Below, piece after piece: positions 1 through 8,443 of a DNA stretch of 27,773 nt. The DNA comes from Competibacteraceae bacterium UBA2792 (GTDB lineage: Bacteria; Pseudomonadota; Gammaproteobacteria; Competibacterales; Competibacteraceae). The notes under the pieces are model-generated. The model was not told the origin of the DNA. It saw nothing but the letters and a program-made list of their open reading frames with translations, and made no database searches. How positions within the stretch are numbered: position 1 is the stretch's first letter; the number at the start of each line of letters is the position of its first letter. Location: positions 1 through 27,773 of the forward strand of contig DEHU01000067.1 of assembly GCA_002352125.1 (NCBI GenBank), given 5' to 3'. The position numbers and the translations under genes are program-made.

Positions 1-39
1 CCTGGAAAGCTGGTTCAACCAACGACGGAGCCTCGCATC

Positions 40-537
40 GTGCGCGACGCCGAATTCCTGATCGAAGCGATGGCCGTGCAATTGCGGGAATTGCTGGCCC
101 GACGCGGCATCGCCGACCCCGCCTTGGTCGGCATTCACACCGGTGGCGTCTGGGTCGCCGAGCGGCTGCGGCAGCGGCTCGGTCTTGCAACCCCGCTCGG
201 CCAACTGGACATTTCCTTCTATCGCGACGATTTCAGCCGGATCGGCGTCAATCCGCAGGTTCGTCCCTCGGAGCTGCCGTTCGACGTAGACGGCCGCCAT
301 CTCGTGCTGATCGACGACGTGCTGTACACCGGCCGCACCATCCGCGCTGCGCTGAACGAACTGTTCGATTACGGCCGGCCCGCTTCGGTGTTGTTGGCGG
401 TACTGGTGGATCGCGGTGGCCGGGAGCTGCCGATCGAAGCGCATGTGGCCGGCTCCAGGCTGGAACTACCCCCCGGCAGCCACATCCGGCTCACCGGTCC
501 CGAGCCCTTGCAACTGATTCTGCACACCGCGCCATGA
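40..537 (+). CDS. pyrR: PyrR bifunctional pyrimidine regulator / uracil phosphoribosyltransferase
   Basis: A 165-residue phosphoribosyltransferase-fold protein of the PyrR family. It shows the PRPP-binding loop [12 protein letters not shown] (residues 89-100) and the family blocks [10 protein letters not shown] (31-40), SFYRDDF (59-65) and VRPSELPF (74-81). In Bacillus PyrR binds pyr mRNA and also has weak uracil phosphoribosyltransferase activity. In Gammaproteobacteria it heads the pyrB operon, and its regulatory mode is less clear. The start is a GTG at 40 with a GGAG about 9 bases upstream. The reading frame stays open to the window edge, so an earlier start cannot be excluded, but the N-terminus already matches family length. 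The stop overlaps the pyrB start by four bases (ATGA), which implies translational coupling. Confidence 0.93.
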   Translation: MRDAEFLIEAMAVQLRELLARRGIADPALVGIHTGGVWVAERLRQRLGLATPLGQLDISFYRDDFSRIGVNPQVRPSELPFDVDGRHLVLIDDVLYTGRTIRAALNELFDYGRPASVLLAVLVDRGGRELPIEAHVAGSRLELPPGSHIRLTGPEPLQLILHTAP

Positions 538-1514
538 GCACCGCCAACATGCAACTGGATCGCCAGGGCCGCCTCCTGCACTTCCTGACCGTGGAAGGGT
601 TGAGTCGCCGCCATCTGACGGAAATTCTCGACACCGCCGAATCCTTGCGCGGCGTGGCCGAGCGCCGGGTCAAGAAACTGCCGACCCTGCACGGCAAGAC
701 CGTGGTCAACCTGTTTTTCGAGGCCAGCACCCGCACTCGAACCACCTTCGAGTTAGCGGCCAAGCGGCTGTCGGCCGACGTGCTCACCCTCAACATCGCC
801 CATTCGTCCACGGTCAAGGGCGAAAGCCTGCTGGATACCTTGCAAAACATCGAAGCGATGCAGTGCGACATGTTCGTGGTGCGTCACCAGCAAAGCGGTG
901 CGGCGGAATTCGTGGCTCGCCACGTCAAACCACACATCGCTGTGCTCAACGCTGGCGATGGCCGCCATGCCCATCCCACTCAAGCCATGCTGGACGTGTT
1001 TACCATCCGCCGCCACAAACCGGATTTCTCTGTCTTGCAAGTCGCCATCGTCGGCGACATCCTGCATTCGCGGGTGGCGCGTTCGCTGATTCGCGCCCTC
1101 AACATTCTCGGCGCCGCCGATATCCGGGTCATCGCTCCCCGCACGCTGTTGCCGGCTCAGGTCGAGACGCTGGGCGTGCGAGTGTTCCACGATCTGAGGC
1201 GAGGACTGCAAGACGTGGATGTGGTGGTCATGTTGCGCTTGCAAAAGGAGCGGATGGAAGGCGCGTTGTTGCCAACCGAACAGGAATTTTTCCAGCGTTA
1301 CGGTTTGACCGAGGAGCGGTTGGAATTGGCCAAGCCGGACGCCATCGTCATGCATCCTGGCCCGATCAACCGCGGCGTGGAAATCGATTCGCGGGTAGCC
1401 GATGGACCGCGTTCGGTGATTCTGGAGCAAGTCACCAACGGTATCGCTGTGCGGATGGCGATCATGTCCATTACTCTGGGCAACCACGCTCGTCCAACTG
1501 GGGAGAACAGTTGA
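534..1514 (+). CDS. pyrB: Aspartate carbamoyltransferase catalytic subunit
   Basis: This 326-residue protein catalyses carbamoyl phosphate + L-aspartate to N-carbamoyl-L-aspartate, the committed step of pyrimidine synthesis, in the cytoplasm. The carbamoyl-phosphate loop STRTRT is at residues 65-70 inside [21 protein letters not shown] is at 147-154 and the C-terminal [11 protein letters not shown] at 273-283. The length suits the larger ATCase class that partners with a dihydroorotase-like chain instead of the enteric PyrI regulatory subunit. The ATG lies inside the end of pyrR, and the stop TGA shares one base with the ATG of the next gene. The tight pyrR-pyrB-pyrC' packing supports one operon and a hetero-dodecameric PyrB/PyrC' enzyme as known in Pseudomonas; that assembly is inferred here. 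Confidence 0.97.
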   Translation: MSTANMQLDRQGRLLHFLTVEGLSRRHLTEILDTAESLRGVAERRVKKLPTLHGKTVVNLFFEASTRTRTTFELAAKRLSADVLTLNIAHSSTVKGESLLDTLQNIEAMQCDMFVVRHQQSGAAEFVARHVKPHIAVLNAGDGRHAHPTQAMLDVFTIRRHKPDFSVLQVAIVGDILHSRVARSLIRALNILGAADIRVIAPRTLLPAQVETLGVRVFHDLRRGLQDVDVVVMLRLQKERMEGALLPTEQEFFQRYGLTEERLELAKPDAIVMHPGPINRGVEIDSRVADGPRSVILEQVTNGIAVRMAIMSITLGNHARPTGENS

Positions 1515-2803
1515 TGCGTATCGTCATCCGTGGCGGCCGCCTGATCGATCCGGCTCGTCAGATCGACGCGATTTTGGATTTGTTCGTTGCCGAAGGATGC
1601 ATCGCTGGCGTCGGCCGGCCGCCGGATGGCTTCGCGGTCGAGCGGATCATCGACGCCCGCGACCGCATCGTTTGTCCGGGATTGATCGATCTTTGCGCCC
1701 GGTTGCGCGAGCCCGGCCAAGAGCATAAGGCGACCATCGCGAGCGAAACGCGAGCCGCCGCCGCCGCCGGCATCACCACCCTGGTTTGTCCGCCGGACAC
1801 CGATCCGGTCATCGACGAGCCGTCGGTGGTGGAGTTGATCCGTCGCCGCGCCGAAGCAGCCGGACAGGCGCGCGTCTTGACGCTGGGCGCACTGACTCAT
1901 CGCTTGCGCGGCGAGCGGTTGGCGGAAATGGCGGCCCTCAAAGACGTCGGCTGTATCGGCGTCGGCGATGGCGGTCGTCCGGTGCCCAATACGCTGGTGT
2001 TACGGCGGGCGCTGGAGTACGCCGCCACCTTCGATCTGACCGTATTTCTGACCCCGATCGATCCTTGGTTGGGGCACGGCGTCGCTCACGAGGGACAGGT
2101 CGGTACCCAGATGGGTTTGCCCGGGATTCCGGCATCGGCGGAAACCGGTATTATCGCCCGCGATCTCGAACTGGTTCGCGACATCGGCGTGCGCGTTCAC
2201 GTCGGCCGGCTATCTTGCGCGCGTTCCGTGGAGCTGGTGGCGCGGGCTCAAGCCGATGGGCTGCCGGTGACCGCCGATGTCGCCGTGCATCAGTTGCACC
2301 TGACCGAGATCGATTTGGCGGGTTTCGACAGCCGATGCCACGTTCGGCCACCTCTGCGCGGCTTGCGCGACCGGGACGCGTTGCGGGCCGGTTTGGCCAA
2401 TGGCGTGTTGGGCGCGATTTGCTCCGATCATCAGCCGCACGAACCCGACGCCAAGCAAGCCCCTTTCGGCGACACCGAGCCGGGCATTTCCGGCCTGGAT
2501 ACGCTGCTGGCGTTGAGTCTGCGGCTGGCGCGGGACGAAACCTTGACGCTCCCGATGGTGTTGGAGCGCCTGACCAGCGGACCGGCCCGAATCCTGGGGC
2601 TGGACGGTGGCCATCTGGGAGTGGGTGCGCCAGCCGATGTCTGTGTTTTCGATCCCGCTGCCGATTGGCGGATGGCGGCCGGCACGTTGCGCAGTCGTGG
2701 CCAGAACACGCCGTTTCTGGGTTGGGAACTGCGAGGCTTGGTCACGCACACTCTGCTGCGCGGGCAGATCGTATACGAAAGGGAGAATGTCGATCTGTCC
2801 TAG
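1514..2803 (+). CDS. pyrC': Non-catalytic dihydroorotase-like subunit (PyrC')
   Basis: A 429-residue amidohydrolase-fold protein of the class I dihydroorotase family. The start is the ATG at 1514, which overlaps the pyrB stop; the open frame extends back to 863, but that part only shadows pyrB. The metal-binding HxH of active dihydroorotases (usually D-M-H-V-H-L-R) reads D-L-C-A-R-L-R here, so both histidines are replaced (Cys61, Arg63). The middle metal-site region reads VHVGRLSCARS where active enzymes carry a histidine-led motif. A late SDHQPH is retained. The same pattern is known from the inactive PyrC' of Pseudomonas, which is needed to assemble aspartate transcarbamoylase. I infer the same structural role, with an active dihydroorotase encoded elsewhere. 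Confidence 0.9.
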   Translation: MRIVIRGGRLIDPARQIDAILDLFVAEGCIAGVGRPPDGFAVERIIDARDRIVCPGLIDLCARLREPGQEHKATIASETRAAAAAGITTLVCPPDTDPVIDEPSVVELIRRRAEAAGQARVLTLGALTHRLRGERLAEMAALKDVGCIGVGDGGRPVPNTLVLRRALEYAATFDLTVFLTPIDPWLGHGVAHEGQVGTQMGLPGIPASAETGIIARDLELVRDIGVRVHVGRLSCARSVELVARAQADGLPVTADVAVHQLHLTEIDLAGFDSRCHVRPPLRGLRDRDALRAGLANGVLGAICSDHQPHEPDAKQAPFGDTEPGISGLDTLLALSLRLARDETLTLPMVLERLTSGPARILGLDGGHLGVGAPADVCVFDPAADWRMAAGTLRSRGQNTPFLGWELRGLVTHTLLRGQIVYERENVDLS

Positions 2804-3008
2804 ACCAGCCAGGATGGCGAGCCGGTTATGGCGATAGCGTGTTCCGGCCGGGTTTGCAGCCGCCGTTATCCCCTGGTGCAAGGTAGTCTGGAAACGGTAC
2901 TCTCCTTATCCGGGAGCTGCGGCCCGATGTCGATATCCGATGAACTGGCCTGATCTTGCCGGGTGCGCGCCGCGCGGTTGCTCTAATCCGGCGGCACGCG
3001 CCAGATGC
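2804..3008. other. Convergent intergenic spacer pyrC'/pilT
   Basis: About 205 bases between the convergent 3' ends of pyrC' and pilT. I see no convincing reading frame, no strong hairpin with a T-tract and no repeat. Termination here, if intrinsic, is not obvious from the sequence. Confidence 0.4.
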
Positions 3009-4055
3009 TTACATCTGTTGCCGGAACGACGCCTTGTTCTGGGCATAGGTAGCAGCTTCGTCACGAGCGACCAAACCCTTTTTGACCAGTTCCAGCAAAT
3101 GCTGGTCGAGCGTTTGCATTCCGTAAGCCGCACCGGTTTGGATGGATGAATACATCTGCGCGACCTTATCCTCGCGAATGAGGTTGCGGATGGCGGGGAC
3201 GCCGACCATGATTTCCCAAGCGGCGGTTCGCCCGCCGCCTTTTTTCTTGAGCAGCGCCTGCGAAATCACTGCCCGCAGCGACTCGGATAACATCGAGCGC
3301 ACCATCGGTTTCTCGCCGGCGGGAAACACGTCGATGATGCGGTCGATGGTTTTGGGAGCGGAGCTGGTGTGCAGGGTGCCGAACACCAGGTGGCCGGTCT
3401 CGGCGGCGGTCAGCGCCAGCCGGATGGTTTCCTGGTCGCGCATTTCGCCGACCAGGATGATGTCGGGATCCTCGCGCAGCGCCGAGCGCAACGCTTCGTT
3501 GAAACCGAGCGTATCGCGATGCACCTCGCGCTGGTTGACCAGGCAGCGCTGGCTCTGGTGAACGAATTCGATCGGATCTTCGATGGTCAAAATGTGGCCG
3601 TATTCGTTTTTGTTGATGTGGTCGATCATCGCCGCCAGGGTGGTGGACTTGCCCGAACCGGTTGGGCCGGTCACGAGAATCAACCCGCGCGGGGCAGCGA
3701 TCAGATCCCGGAACACCGGCGAACAGCCGAGATCTTCCAAGCTCTTGATCTGGGTGGGAATGGTGCGAAACACGCCCGCCGCGCCCCGGTCCTGGTTGAA
3801 CGCGTTGACGCGGAACCGAGCCAGCTTGGGAATTTCGAACGAAAAATCGCATTCCAGAAATTCGTCGTAGTCCTTGCGCTGTTTGTCGTTCATGATGTCG
3901 TAGATCAGGCCGTGCACCACCTTGTGGTCGAGCGGCGGGACGTTGATGCGGCGCACATCGCCGTCCACCCGGATCATCGGCGGCAAGCCGGCCGAGAGAT
4001 GCAGGTCCGAAGCGTTATTGGTCACAGAAAAAGTCAATAGTTCGTCGAGGGTCAT
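3009..4055 (-). CDS. pilT: Type IV pilus retraction ATPase PilT
   Basis: A 348-residue hexameric AAA-type secretion ATPase that powers pilus retraction (twitching motility, DNA uptake) at the cytoplasmic base of the type IV pilus. It has an N-terminal PAS-like region (SDLHLSAGLPPMIRVDG, 16-32), Walker A GPTGSGKST (130-138), the Asp box TIEDPIEF (157-164), Walker B DPDIILVGEMRD (197-208), the His box GHLVFGTLHT (221-230) and the PilT motif AIRNLIRE (288-295). The frame is open to 4589, but the ATG at 4055 with GGGAG eight bases upstream gives the standard length and N-terminus. The gene is divergent from yggS, as in Pseudomonas. The usual downstream partner pilU is absent: the next gene is the convergent pyrC'. 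Confidence 0.97.
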   Translation of the reverse strand: MTLDELLTFSVTNNASDLHLSAGLPPMIRVDGDVRRINVPPLDHKVVHGLIYDIMNDKQRKDYDEFLECDFSFEIPKLARFRVNAFNQDRGAAGVFRTIPTQIKSLEDLGCSPVFRDLIAAPRGLILVTGPTGSGKSTTLAAMIDHINKNEYGHILTIEDPIEFVHQSQRCLVNQREVHRDTLGFNEALRSALREDPDIILVGEMRDQETIRLALTAAETGHLVFGTLHTSSAPKTIDRIIDVFPAGEKPMVRSMLSESLRAVISQALLKKKGGGRTAAWEIMVGVPAIRNLIREDKVAQMYSSIQTGAAYGMQTLDQHLLELVKKGLVARDEAATYAQNKASFRQQM

Positions 4056-4181
4056 GGCGGTTGCTCCCGCGAAAGCGTTACGAAGCGGCCCGATGGCGGG
4101 CGATTCGGAAAATTCAAATTTCAAATAGTATATATCGCAATAGCGTTGCGACCGCGCCATCGTCTGACGAGAGAATCCATC
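4056..4181. promoter_or_regulatory. Divergent promoter region pilT / yggS
   Basis: A 126-base spacer between divergent starts, with an AT-rich core at about 4109-4140 in otherwise GC-rich sequence. The core holds TATATA/TATATC on the plus strand and TATACT on the minus strand, which could serve as -10 elements. Matching -35 boxes at good spacing are weak. Promoters for both directions are expected here, but I cannot fix their exact positions. Confidence 0.4.
4064..4068 (-). promoter_or_regulatory. Ribosome binding site of pilT
   Basis: On the minus strand GGGAG lies eight bases before the ATG at 4055. It decides the start against the much longer open frame that runs back into the divergent yggS gene. 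Confidence 0.7.
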
Positions 4182-4868
4182 ATGATTACCGATTATGCCG
4201 CTCGCCTTCATGCCGTGTTGGCTCGCATTCGCGCCGCAGAGCAACGATTCGGGCGCCCGCCGGAATCGGTCGAGCTGCTGGCCGTCAGCAAAACGCACCC
4301 GCCGTCGGCCATCGCGGCGGTGGCTGCCGCCGGCCAGATCCGTTTCGGCGAAAACTACTTGCAGGAAACGCTGGATAAGATGACCGAATTGGCGGCGCTG
4401 AATCTGGAGTGGCACTTCATCGGCCCCATTCAGGCCAACAAAACTCGATCCATCGCCGAACGTTTCGCCTGGGTTCATAGCGTCGATCGGCCGAAAATCG
4501 CCGAGCGGTTGAGTGCGCAGCGGCCCGGTCACCTGCCACCGCTGAACGTCTGTCTGCAAGTCAATATCGATAAAGAGTTCAGCAAACATGGTTTGGACGA
4601 GTCGGAAGTGCCCGCAGCCGCCTGGGCGGTAGCCGCTCTACCGCGATTGCGGTTGCGCGGCCTGATGGCGATCCCCGCCCCAGACCCGGAATTCGTGGCG
4701 CAACGCAAGCCTTTTGCGCGACTTCGTGCGTTGCAGGAGCGCTTGGCCGCTGGCGGACTAGAGCTCGATACTTTATCTATGGGTATGTCCGACGATCTCG
4801 AAGCCGCGATCGCCGAAGGCGCTACTCTAGTGCGAATCGGTACTGCCATCTTTGGGTCGCGCGCCTGA
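4182..4868 (+). CDS. yggS: YggS family PLP-binding homeostasis protein (PLPBP)
   Basis: A 228-residue single-domain TIM-barrel protein related to the N-terminal domain of alanine racemase. Members bind pyridoxal 5'-phosphate and keep the vitamin B6 and amino/keto-acid pools balanced; no enzymatic reaction is established. The PLP lysine is Lys37 in LLAVSKTHP. Other family blocks are FGENYLQE, WHFIGPIQANKTR and LSMGMSDDLEAAIAEG near the C-terminus. I chose the ATG at 4182 (MITDYAARL) because it gives the normal length of about 230 and has a GAGAGA stretch upstream; a TTG at 4146 in the same frame is less likely. The gene precedes proC, as in many Gammaproteobacteria. Confidence 0.95.
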   Translation: MITDYAARLHAVLARIRAAEQRFGRPPESVELLAVSKTHPPSAIAAVAAAGQIRFGENYLQETLDKMTELAALNLEWHFIGPIQANKTRSIAERFAWVHSVDRPKIAERLSAQRPGHLPPLNVCLQVNIDKEFSKHGLDESEVPAAAWAVAALPRLRLRGLMAIPAPDPEFVAQRKPFARLRALQERLAAGGLELDTLSMGMSDDLEAAIAEGATLVRIGTAIFGSRA

Positions 4869-4958
4869 AGGCTGGTTTGCAGTATGCTTAAAGTGCAACG
4901 ACCAAATCCGGTTCGGGCCGTTGGCCCGAAACCCATTTGCTGCTCCGGGAAGCCGACG

Positions 4959-5354
4959 ATGCCGTCACCTATTCCGATATCCGCTCTCTTCGTGCTTGGC
5001 CGGCTGGCCAGTGTGGCGCTGTTGGTTGCGCCGCTTCTGGCTGGTGCAGACGACAGCTATCTGCGCGAAATCGAGGACGAAGCCAAACGGCAAGCCACCG
5101 CCCTGATTACCAGCCAGCCGCAAGTCGTGCCGGTGTGGGCGGTGCCCGCGCCGGATGCCGCCGAACGGTTGGCGCCAGGCTTGGATCGCAACGGGTTCGA
5201 GCGGGCTCTGCAAGAAAGATCGCCGGGAACTTACGCCTCTTTTCAACGGCTCGACCCGGCCAATAAACAGCAAGTCTACGAGTCTTATCAAAAAGATAAC
5301 CTGCTGGCCAACATCGGCGAGCAGGTCGCCCGACTGTTGGGCAACAAACCCTGA
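4959..5354 (+). CDS. Small exported protein of unknown function
   Basis: I do not recognise a named family. From the ATG at 4959 the product has 131 residues, beginning with a probable signal peptide: a hydrophobic stretch from about residue 7 to 27 ending LLAGADD, which suggests cleavage after an A-G-A-type site. The mature part starts with a charged helix (SYLREIEDEAKRQATAL). It ends with a compact helical segment (about 80-131) containing NGFERALQERSPGTYASF and a QQVYESYQKDN block, which looks like a conserved domain. An earlier in-frame ATG at 4884 would put 25 residues before the signal peptide and is unlikely; GGGAAG sits a few bases before 4959. The gene lies between yggS and proC on the same strand. 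Periplasmic location is inferred. Confidence 0.72.
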   Translation: MPSPIPISALFVLGRLASVALLVAPLLAGADDSYLREIEDEAKRQATALITSQPQVVPVWAVPAPDAAERLAPGLDRNGFERALQERSPGTYASFQRLDPANKQQVYESYQKDNLLANIGEQVARLLGNKP

Positions 5355-5429
5355 AGCACGTTTCTACCCAGGCGCAAAACGGTATTCGTTCTTGTCCGGG
5401 TACCACGACTTTAACACCGCGAGGCGGAG

Positions 5430-6263
5430 ATGAAAGACGTTCCCATTGCCTTCATCGGCGGCGGCAACATGGCCCGCAGTTTGATCGGCGGCTTGATCGG
5501 CGGCGGCCACGATCCGGGCTGCATTTGGGTCGCCGAACCCGACGCTAGCCAGCGCGAATTTTTGCACGGCCGTTTCGGTGTCCATGCTGGTGCCGGTAAC
5601 CCGGAAATTGCCACCAAGGCCGAAGTGGTCGTATTGGCGGTCAAGCCGCAGGTTTTGCAAGGCGTCGCCCGGCAGTTGGCGCCGGCCATCCAAGCGCACC
5701 AGCCGCTGGTGATTTCCGTCGCTGCCGGCGTGCGCGAACCGGATTTGCGGCGCTGGCTGGGCGGCGGATCGCTAGCGTTGGTACGAACCATGCCCAACAC
5801 CCCGGCCTTGGTCGGCAGCGCTGCCAGCGCCTTGTTCGCCAACGAATTCGTATCCGAAGAGCACCGGCAACTGGCGGAATCCTTGTTGCGGGCGGTCGGT
5901 GTGACGGTCTGGGTGGACGACGAAAGTTTGCTGGACGCGGTTACCGCGCTGTCCGGCAGCGGCCCCGCCTATTTCTTTTTGGTGATGGAATCGCTGGAGC
6001 GCGCGGCGCTGGATCTTGGCCTGGAGGCCGAGATCGCCCGGCTGCTGACGCTGCAAACCGCTTTCGGCGCGGCCAAGATGGCGCTGGAAAGCGTGGAAAG
6101 CCCCGCCACGTTGCGAGTCCGGGTTACCTCGCCGGGGGGCACCACCGAACGGGCCTTGGCGATCTTGGGCGATGGCGGCGTGGGGCCGCTGTTCGCCAAA
6201 GCGCTGGAAGCCGCTCGCCAGCGTGCCCGCGAACTGGGCGACTTGTTGGGGGAACAACCGTGA
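5430..6263 (+). CDS. proC: Pyrroline-5-carboxylate reductase
   Basis: A 277-residue cytoplasmic enzyme that reduces 1-pyrroline-5-carboxylate to L-proline with NAD(P)H, the last step of proline synthesis. The Rossmann nucleotide loop is IAFIGGGNMARSLIGG at residues 6-21. The family motifs VRTMPNTPALVG, ALSGSGPAYFF and RVTSPGGTTERAL follow in the expected order. The length equals the family norm. The ATG at 5430 follows an AGGCGGAG purine stretch. The last four bases overlap the GTG start of yggT, so the two are translationally coupled. Confidence 0.97.
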   Translation: MKDVPIAFIGGGNMARSLIGGLIGGGHDPGCIWVAEPDASQREFLHGRFGVHAGAGNPEIATKAEVVVLAVKPQVLQGVARQLAPAIQAHQPLVISVAAGVREPDLRRWLGGGSLALVRTMPNTPALVGSAASALFANEFVSEEHRQLAESLLRAVGVTVWVDDESLLDAVTALSGSGPAYFFLVMESLERAALDLGLEAEIARLLTLQTAFGAAKMALESVESPATLRVRVTSPGGTTERALAILGDGGVGPLFAKALEAARQRARELGDLLGEQP

Positions 6264-6817
6264 CCGCGACCCTGTTTCTCGTCCAGACCGTTTTCGGTTT
6301 TTACATCCTGGCGGTGATGCTGCGCTTCCTGTTGCAGTGCGTGCGCGCCGATTTCTACAATCCTTTGGTGCAATTTTTGGTTCGCATCACCAATCCGCCG
6401 TTGCTACCGTTGCGCCGCATCGTGCCCGGATACCGGGGGCTGGATCTGGCGTCGGTGGTTTTGGCGTTCGCCCTGCAACTGGTCGAAGTGTTGTTGGTGA
6501 CTCTGCTGCTCGGTCAGAGCGCCAGCGTCGTCGGTTTATTGCTGCTGACCGTGGCGGAGCTGCTCAAGCTGCTGATCAACATTTACCTGTGGGGCGTGGT
6601 GATCCAGGCGGTGCTAAGCTGGTTCAATCCCGATCCTTATCACCCGGCGGCGCGGGTGCTGGCTCAGTTGACCGCGCCGGTGCTGCGGCCGGCCCGGCGA
6701 TTGCTGCCGCCGATTTCCGGGATCGACCTATCGCCGATGCTGGTGGTGGTGGCGCTGATCTTCGTCAGCCTGCTGTTGCAGGATTTGCTTGGATTCTGGA
6801 CAGGGGGAATCCGCTGA
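6260..6817 (+). CDS. yggT: YggT family integral membrane protein
   Basis: A 185-residue hydrophobic protein with two related halves, each with membrane segments followed by a P-P-L-L/R-P-type loop (ITNPPLLPLRRIVPGYRGLDLASVVLAF and LTAPVLRPARRLLPPISGIDLSPMLVVV in part). This is the duplicated YggT arrangement. The function is not settled; links to osmotic tolerance and membrane organisation have been proposed in Enterobacteria. It starts with GTG at 6260, overlapping the proC stop (GTGA), and is followed four bases later by yggU. The yggS-proC-yggT-yggU order is widely conserved. Confidence 0.93.
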   Translation: MTATLFLVQTVFGFYILAVMLRFLLQCVRADFYNPLVQFLVRITNPPLLPLRRIVPGYRGLDLASVVLAFALQLVEVLLVTLLLGQSASVVGLLLLTVAELLKLLINIYLWGVVIQAVLSWFNPDPYHPAARVLAQLTAPVLRPARRLLPPISGIDLSPMLVVVALIFVSLLLQDLLGFWTGGIR

Positions 6818-6821
6818 GGCG

Positions 6822-7118
6822 ATGGGCGTTAGCGGATATCGTTGGGATGGTGCCGATTTGATCCTGAACGTTCGGGTCCAGCCGCGCGCCAGCCGCGACG
6901 AGTGGCTGGCACCGCGCGATGATCGGATCGGCGTCCGCATCGTTGCGCCGCCCGTGGATGGCAAGGCCAACGCTCATTTGCGGGAATTTCTGGCGACGCT
7001 GTTCGGGGTGGCGAAAAGTCAGGTGACGCTGCTGGCCGGCGAAACCGGCCGCGACAAGCGGCTGCGCATCGCCGGCCCGCGCCGGCTGCCGCCGGGGATC
7101 GAACCGCTGTCCAAGTGA
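6822..7118 (+). CDS. yggU: DUF167 family protein YggU
   Basis: A 98-residue small protein of the YggU/DUF167 family. The family signature is seen in LNVRVQPRASRDEW, the highly conserved VDGKANAHLREFLA and VTLLAGETGRDKRLRI. A structure is known for the family but the biochemical role is not. The frame is open from a TTG at 6789, but the ATG at 6822 gives the usual length of about 96-100 and avoids overlapping yggT. It is the last gene of the yggS-yggU cluster; an AT-rich spacer follows. Confidence 0.92.
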   Translation: MGVSGYRWDGADLILNVRVQPRASRDEWLAPRDDRIGVRIVAPPVDGKANAHLREFLATLFGVAKSQVTLLAGETGRDKRLRIAGPRRLPPGIEPLSK

Positions 7119-7276
7119 CGCTGTCCAACGTGAATAAATATATTCAACACATTAAAAAATATATTAATTTTTATTGAATCAAACCCGGTTGCCGCCAAGC
7201 CTGGCGCCGATTAGACTTGATCCCCCCGTTTATTTGCATCGTTCCCCACGGATACAACACCACGGTCAGGAGCACA
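7119..7276 (+). promoter_or_regulatory. AT-rich leader and probable promoter of metX
   Basis: A spacer of 158 bases whose part at 7131-7180 is strikingly AT-rich. It contains a perfect 6-bp inverted repeat, TGAATA at 7131-7136 and TATTCA at 7141-7146, and further on an A/T-only stretch with imperfect dyad symmetry. A candidate sigma-70 promoter is TTGCCG (7189-7194), a 17-base spacer and TAGACT (7212-7217). A ribosome binding site (AGGAG) lies at 7268-7272, just before the ATG at 7277. The palindrome may be an operator or part of a terminator for the upstream cluster; the sequence does not decide. Confidence 0.45.
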
Positions 7277-8443
7277 ATGCCGCACACTTTTCCTCCGGAT
7301 TCCGTCGGTTTGGTCACCCCCCAGACCGCCCATTTTGCAGAGCCGCTGGCGCTGGACTGCGGCCGGTCGCTGGCGGCTTACGAGATGGTCTACGAAACCT
7401 ACGGCACGCCGAACGCCGACCGCAGCAATGCCGTGCTGATCTGCCATGCCTTATCGGGCGATCACCATGTCGCCGGCTATCACGAGGGCACCGATCCGGG
7501 CAAGCCGGGCTGGTGGGACAACTGCATCGGTCCCGGTAAACCCATCGATACTCGCGAGTTCTTCGTGGTGTGCTGCAACAACCTGGGCGGCTGTAAAGGC
7601 TCCACTGGCCCGACCGCCATCAATTCGGACACCCGCAAGCCCTACGGGCCGGATTTTCCCATCGTCACCGTCAAGGACTGGGTGCGCAGCCAGGCGCGGC
7701 TGGCCGACCGGCTCGGTATCCAGCAGTGGGCGGCAGTGATCGGCGGCAGCCTGGGCGGGATGCAGGCCATGCAGTGGACCATCACGTTTCCCGAGCGGGT
7801 GCGGCACTCGCTGGTGATCGCCGCCGCGCCGCGGCTATCGGCGCAGAACATCGCCTTCAACGAAGTGGCGCGGCAGGCAATCTTGTCCGATCCCGATTTT
7901 CACCACGGACATTATTACGAGTTCGGCGTGGTGCCGCGTCGCGGGCTGATGATCGCCCGGATGTTGGGACACATCACTTATTTGTCCGACGAAGGGATGC
8001 GCGCCAAGTTCGGCCGCGAGATGCGCGAGGGCACGCCCAACTTCCACTTCAACTTCGATACCGAGTTTCAGGTGGAGAGCTATTTGCGCCATCAAGGCCA
8101 TGCCTTCGTGGACCGCTTCGACGCCAACACGTATCTGCTGATCACCAAGACCTTGGATTATTTCGATCCGGCGGCCGACTTCGATCAGGATTTGTCCGCA
8201 GCATTTCACCGGACGCGGGCGCGGTTTTTGGTGATCTCTTTCACCAGCGACTGGCGGTTTGCACCGGCCCGCTCGCAAGAAATCGTGCGGGCGCTGGTTC
8301 GATCCGGACGCGAGGTCAGTTACGCCGAAATTCCATCCGAATACGGCCACGATGCTTTTCTGATGCCGATCCCGCTCTACCATGAAACCTTGCGCTGCTA
8401 TCTGGCGCGGGTCGCCCAAGAGGTGAACGCCCATGCGGCCTGA
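7277..8443 (+). CDS. metX: Homoserine O-acyltransferase MetX
   Basis: A 388-residue alpha/beta-hydrolase-fold enzyme that activates the hydroxyl of L-homoserine for methionine synthesis. The nucleophile is Ser158 in the elbow [12 protein letters not shown]. The acid and base are expected in FTSDWRF and YGHDAFL near the C-terminus. Other family blocks are [24 protein letters not shown] and [11 protein letters not shown]. In Gammaproteobacteria many MetX proteins use succinyl-CoA instead of acetyl-CoA; the acyl donor cannot be read with certainty here. The ATG at 7277 with AGGAG upstream is preferred over the longer frame from 7217, which would add 20 residues of unusual sequence. The end overlaps metW. 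Confidence 0.95.
   Translation: MPHTFPPDSVGLVTPQTAHFAEPLALDCGRSLAAYEMVYETYGTPNADRSNAVLICHALSGDHHVAGYHEGTDPGKPGWWDNCIGPGKPIDTREFFVVCCNNLGGCKGSTGPTAINSDTRKPYGPDFPIVTVKDWVRSQARLADRLGIQQWAAVIGGSLGGMQAMQWTITFPERVRHSLVIAAAPRLSAQNIAFNEVARQAILSDPDFHHGHYYEFGVVPRRGLMIARMLGHITYLSDEGMRAKFGREMREGTPNFHFNFDTEFQVESYLRHQGHAFVDRFDANTYLLITKTLDYFDPAADFDQDLSAAFHRTRARFLVISFTSDWRFAPARSQEIVRALVRSGREVSYAEIPSEYGHDAFLMPIPLYHETLRCYLARVAQEVNAHAA

Noticed and set aside
863..1513. Upstream extension of the PyrC' frame and other long frames inside pyrB/pyrC'
   Set aside because: These overlap pyrB and pyrC' in other frames, are Arg/Pro/Ser-rich and show no family motif. The PyrC' homology begins exactly at the ATG at 1514.
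4056..4589. N-terminal extension of PilT reaching back over yggS
   Set aside because: PilT homology begins at MTLDELL, with GGGAG just upstream. The extension is antisense to a well supported yggS gene.
7119..7276. SAM-binding riboswitch before metX
   Set aside because: The leader is short and AT-rich, and I could not draw the multi-helix fold or conserved core of a known SAM class.
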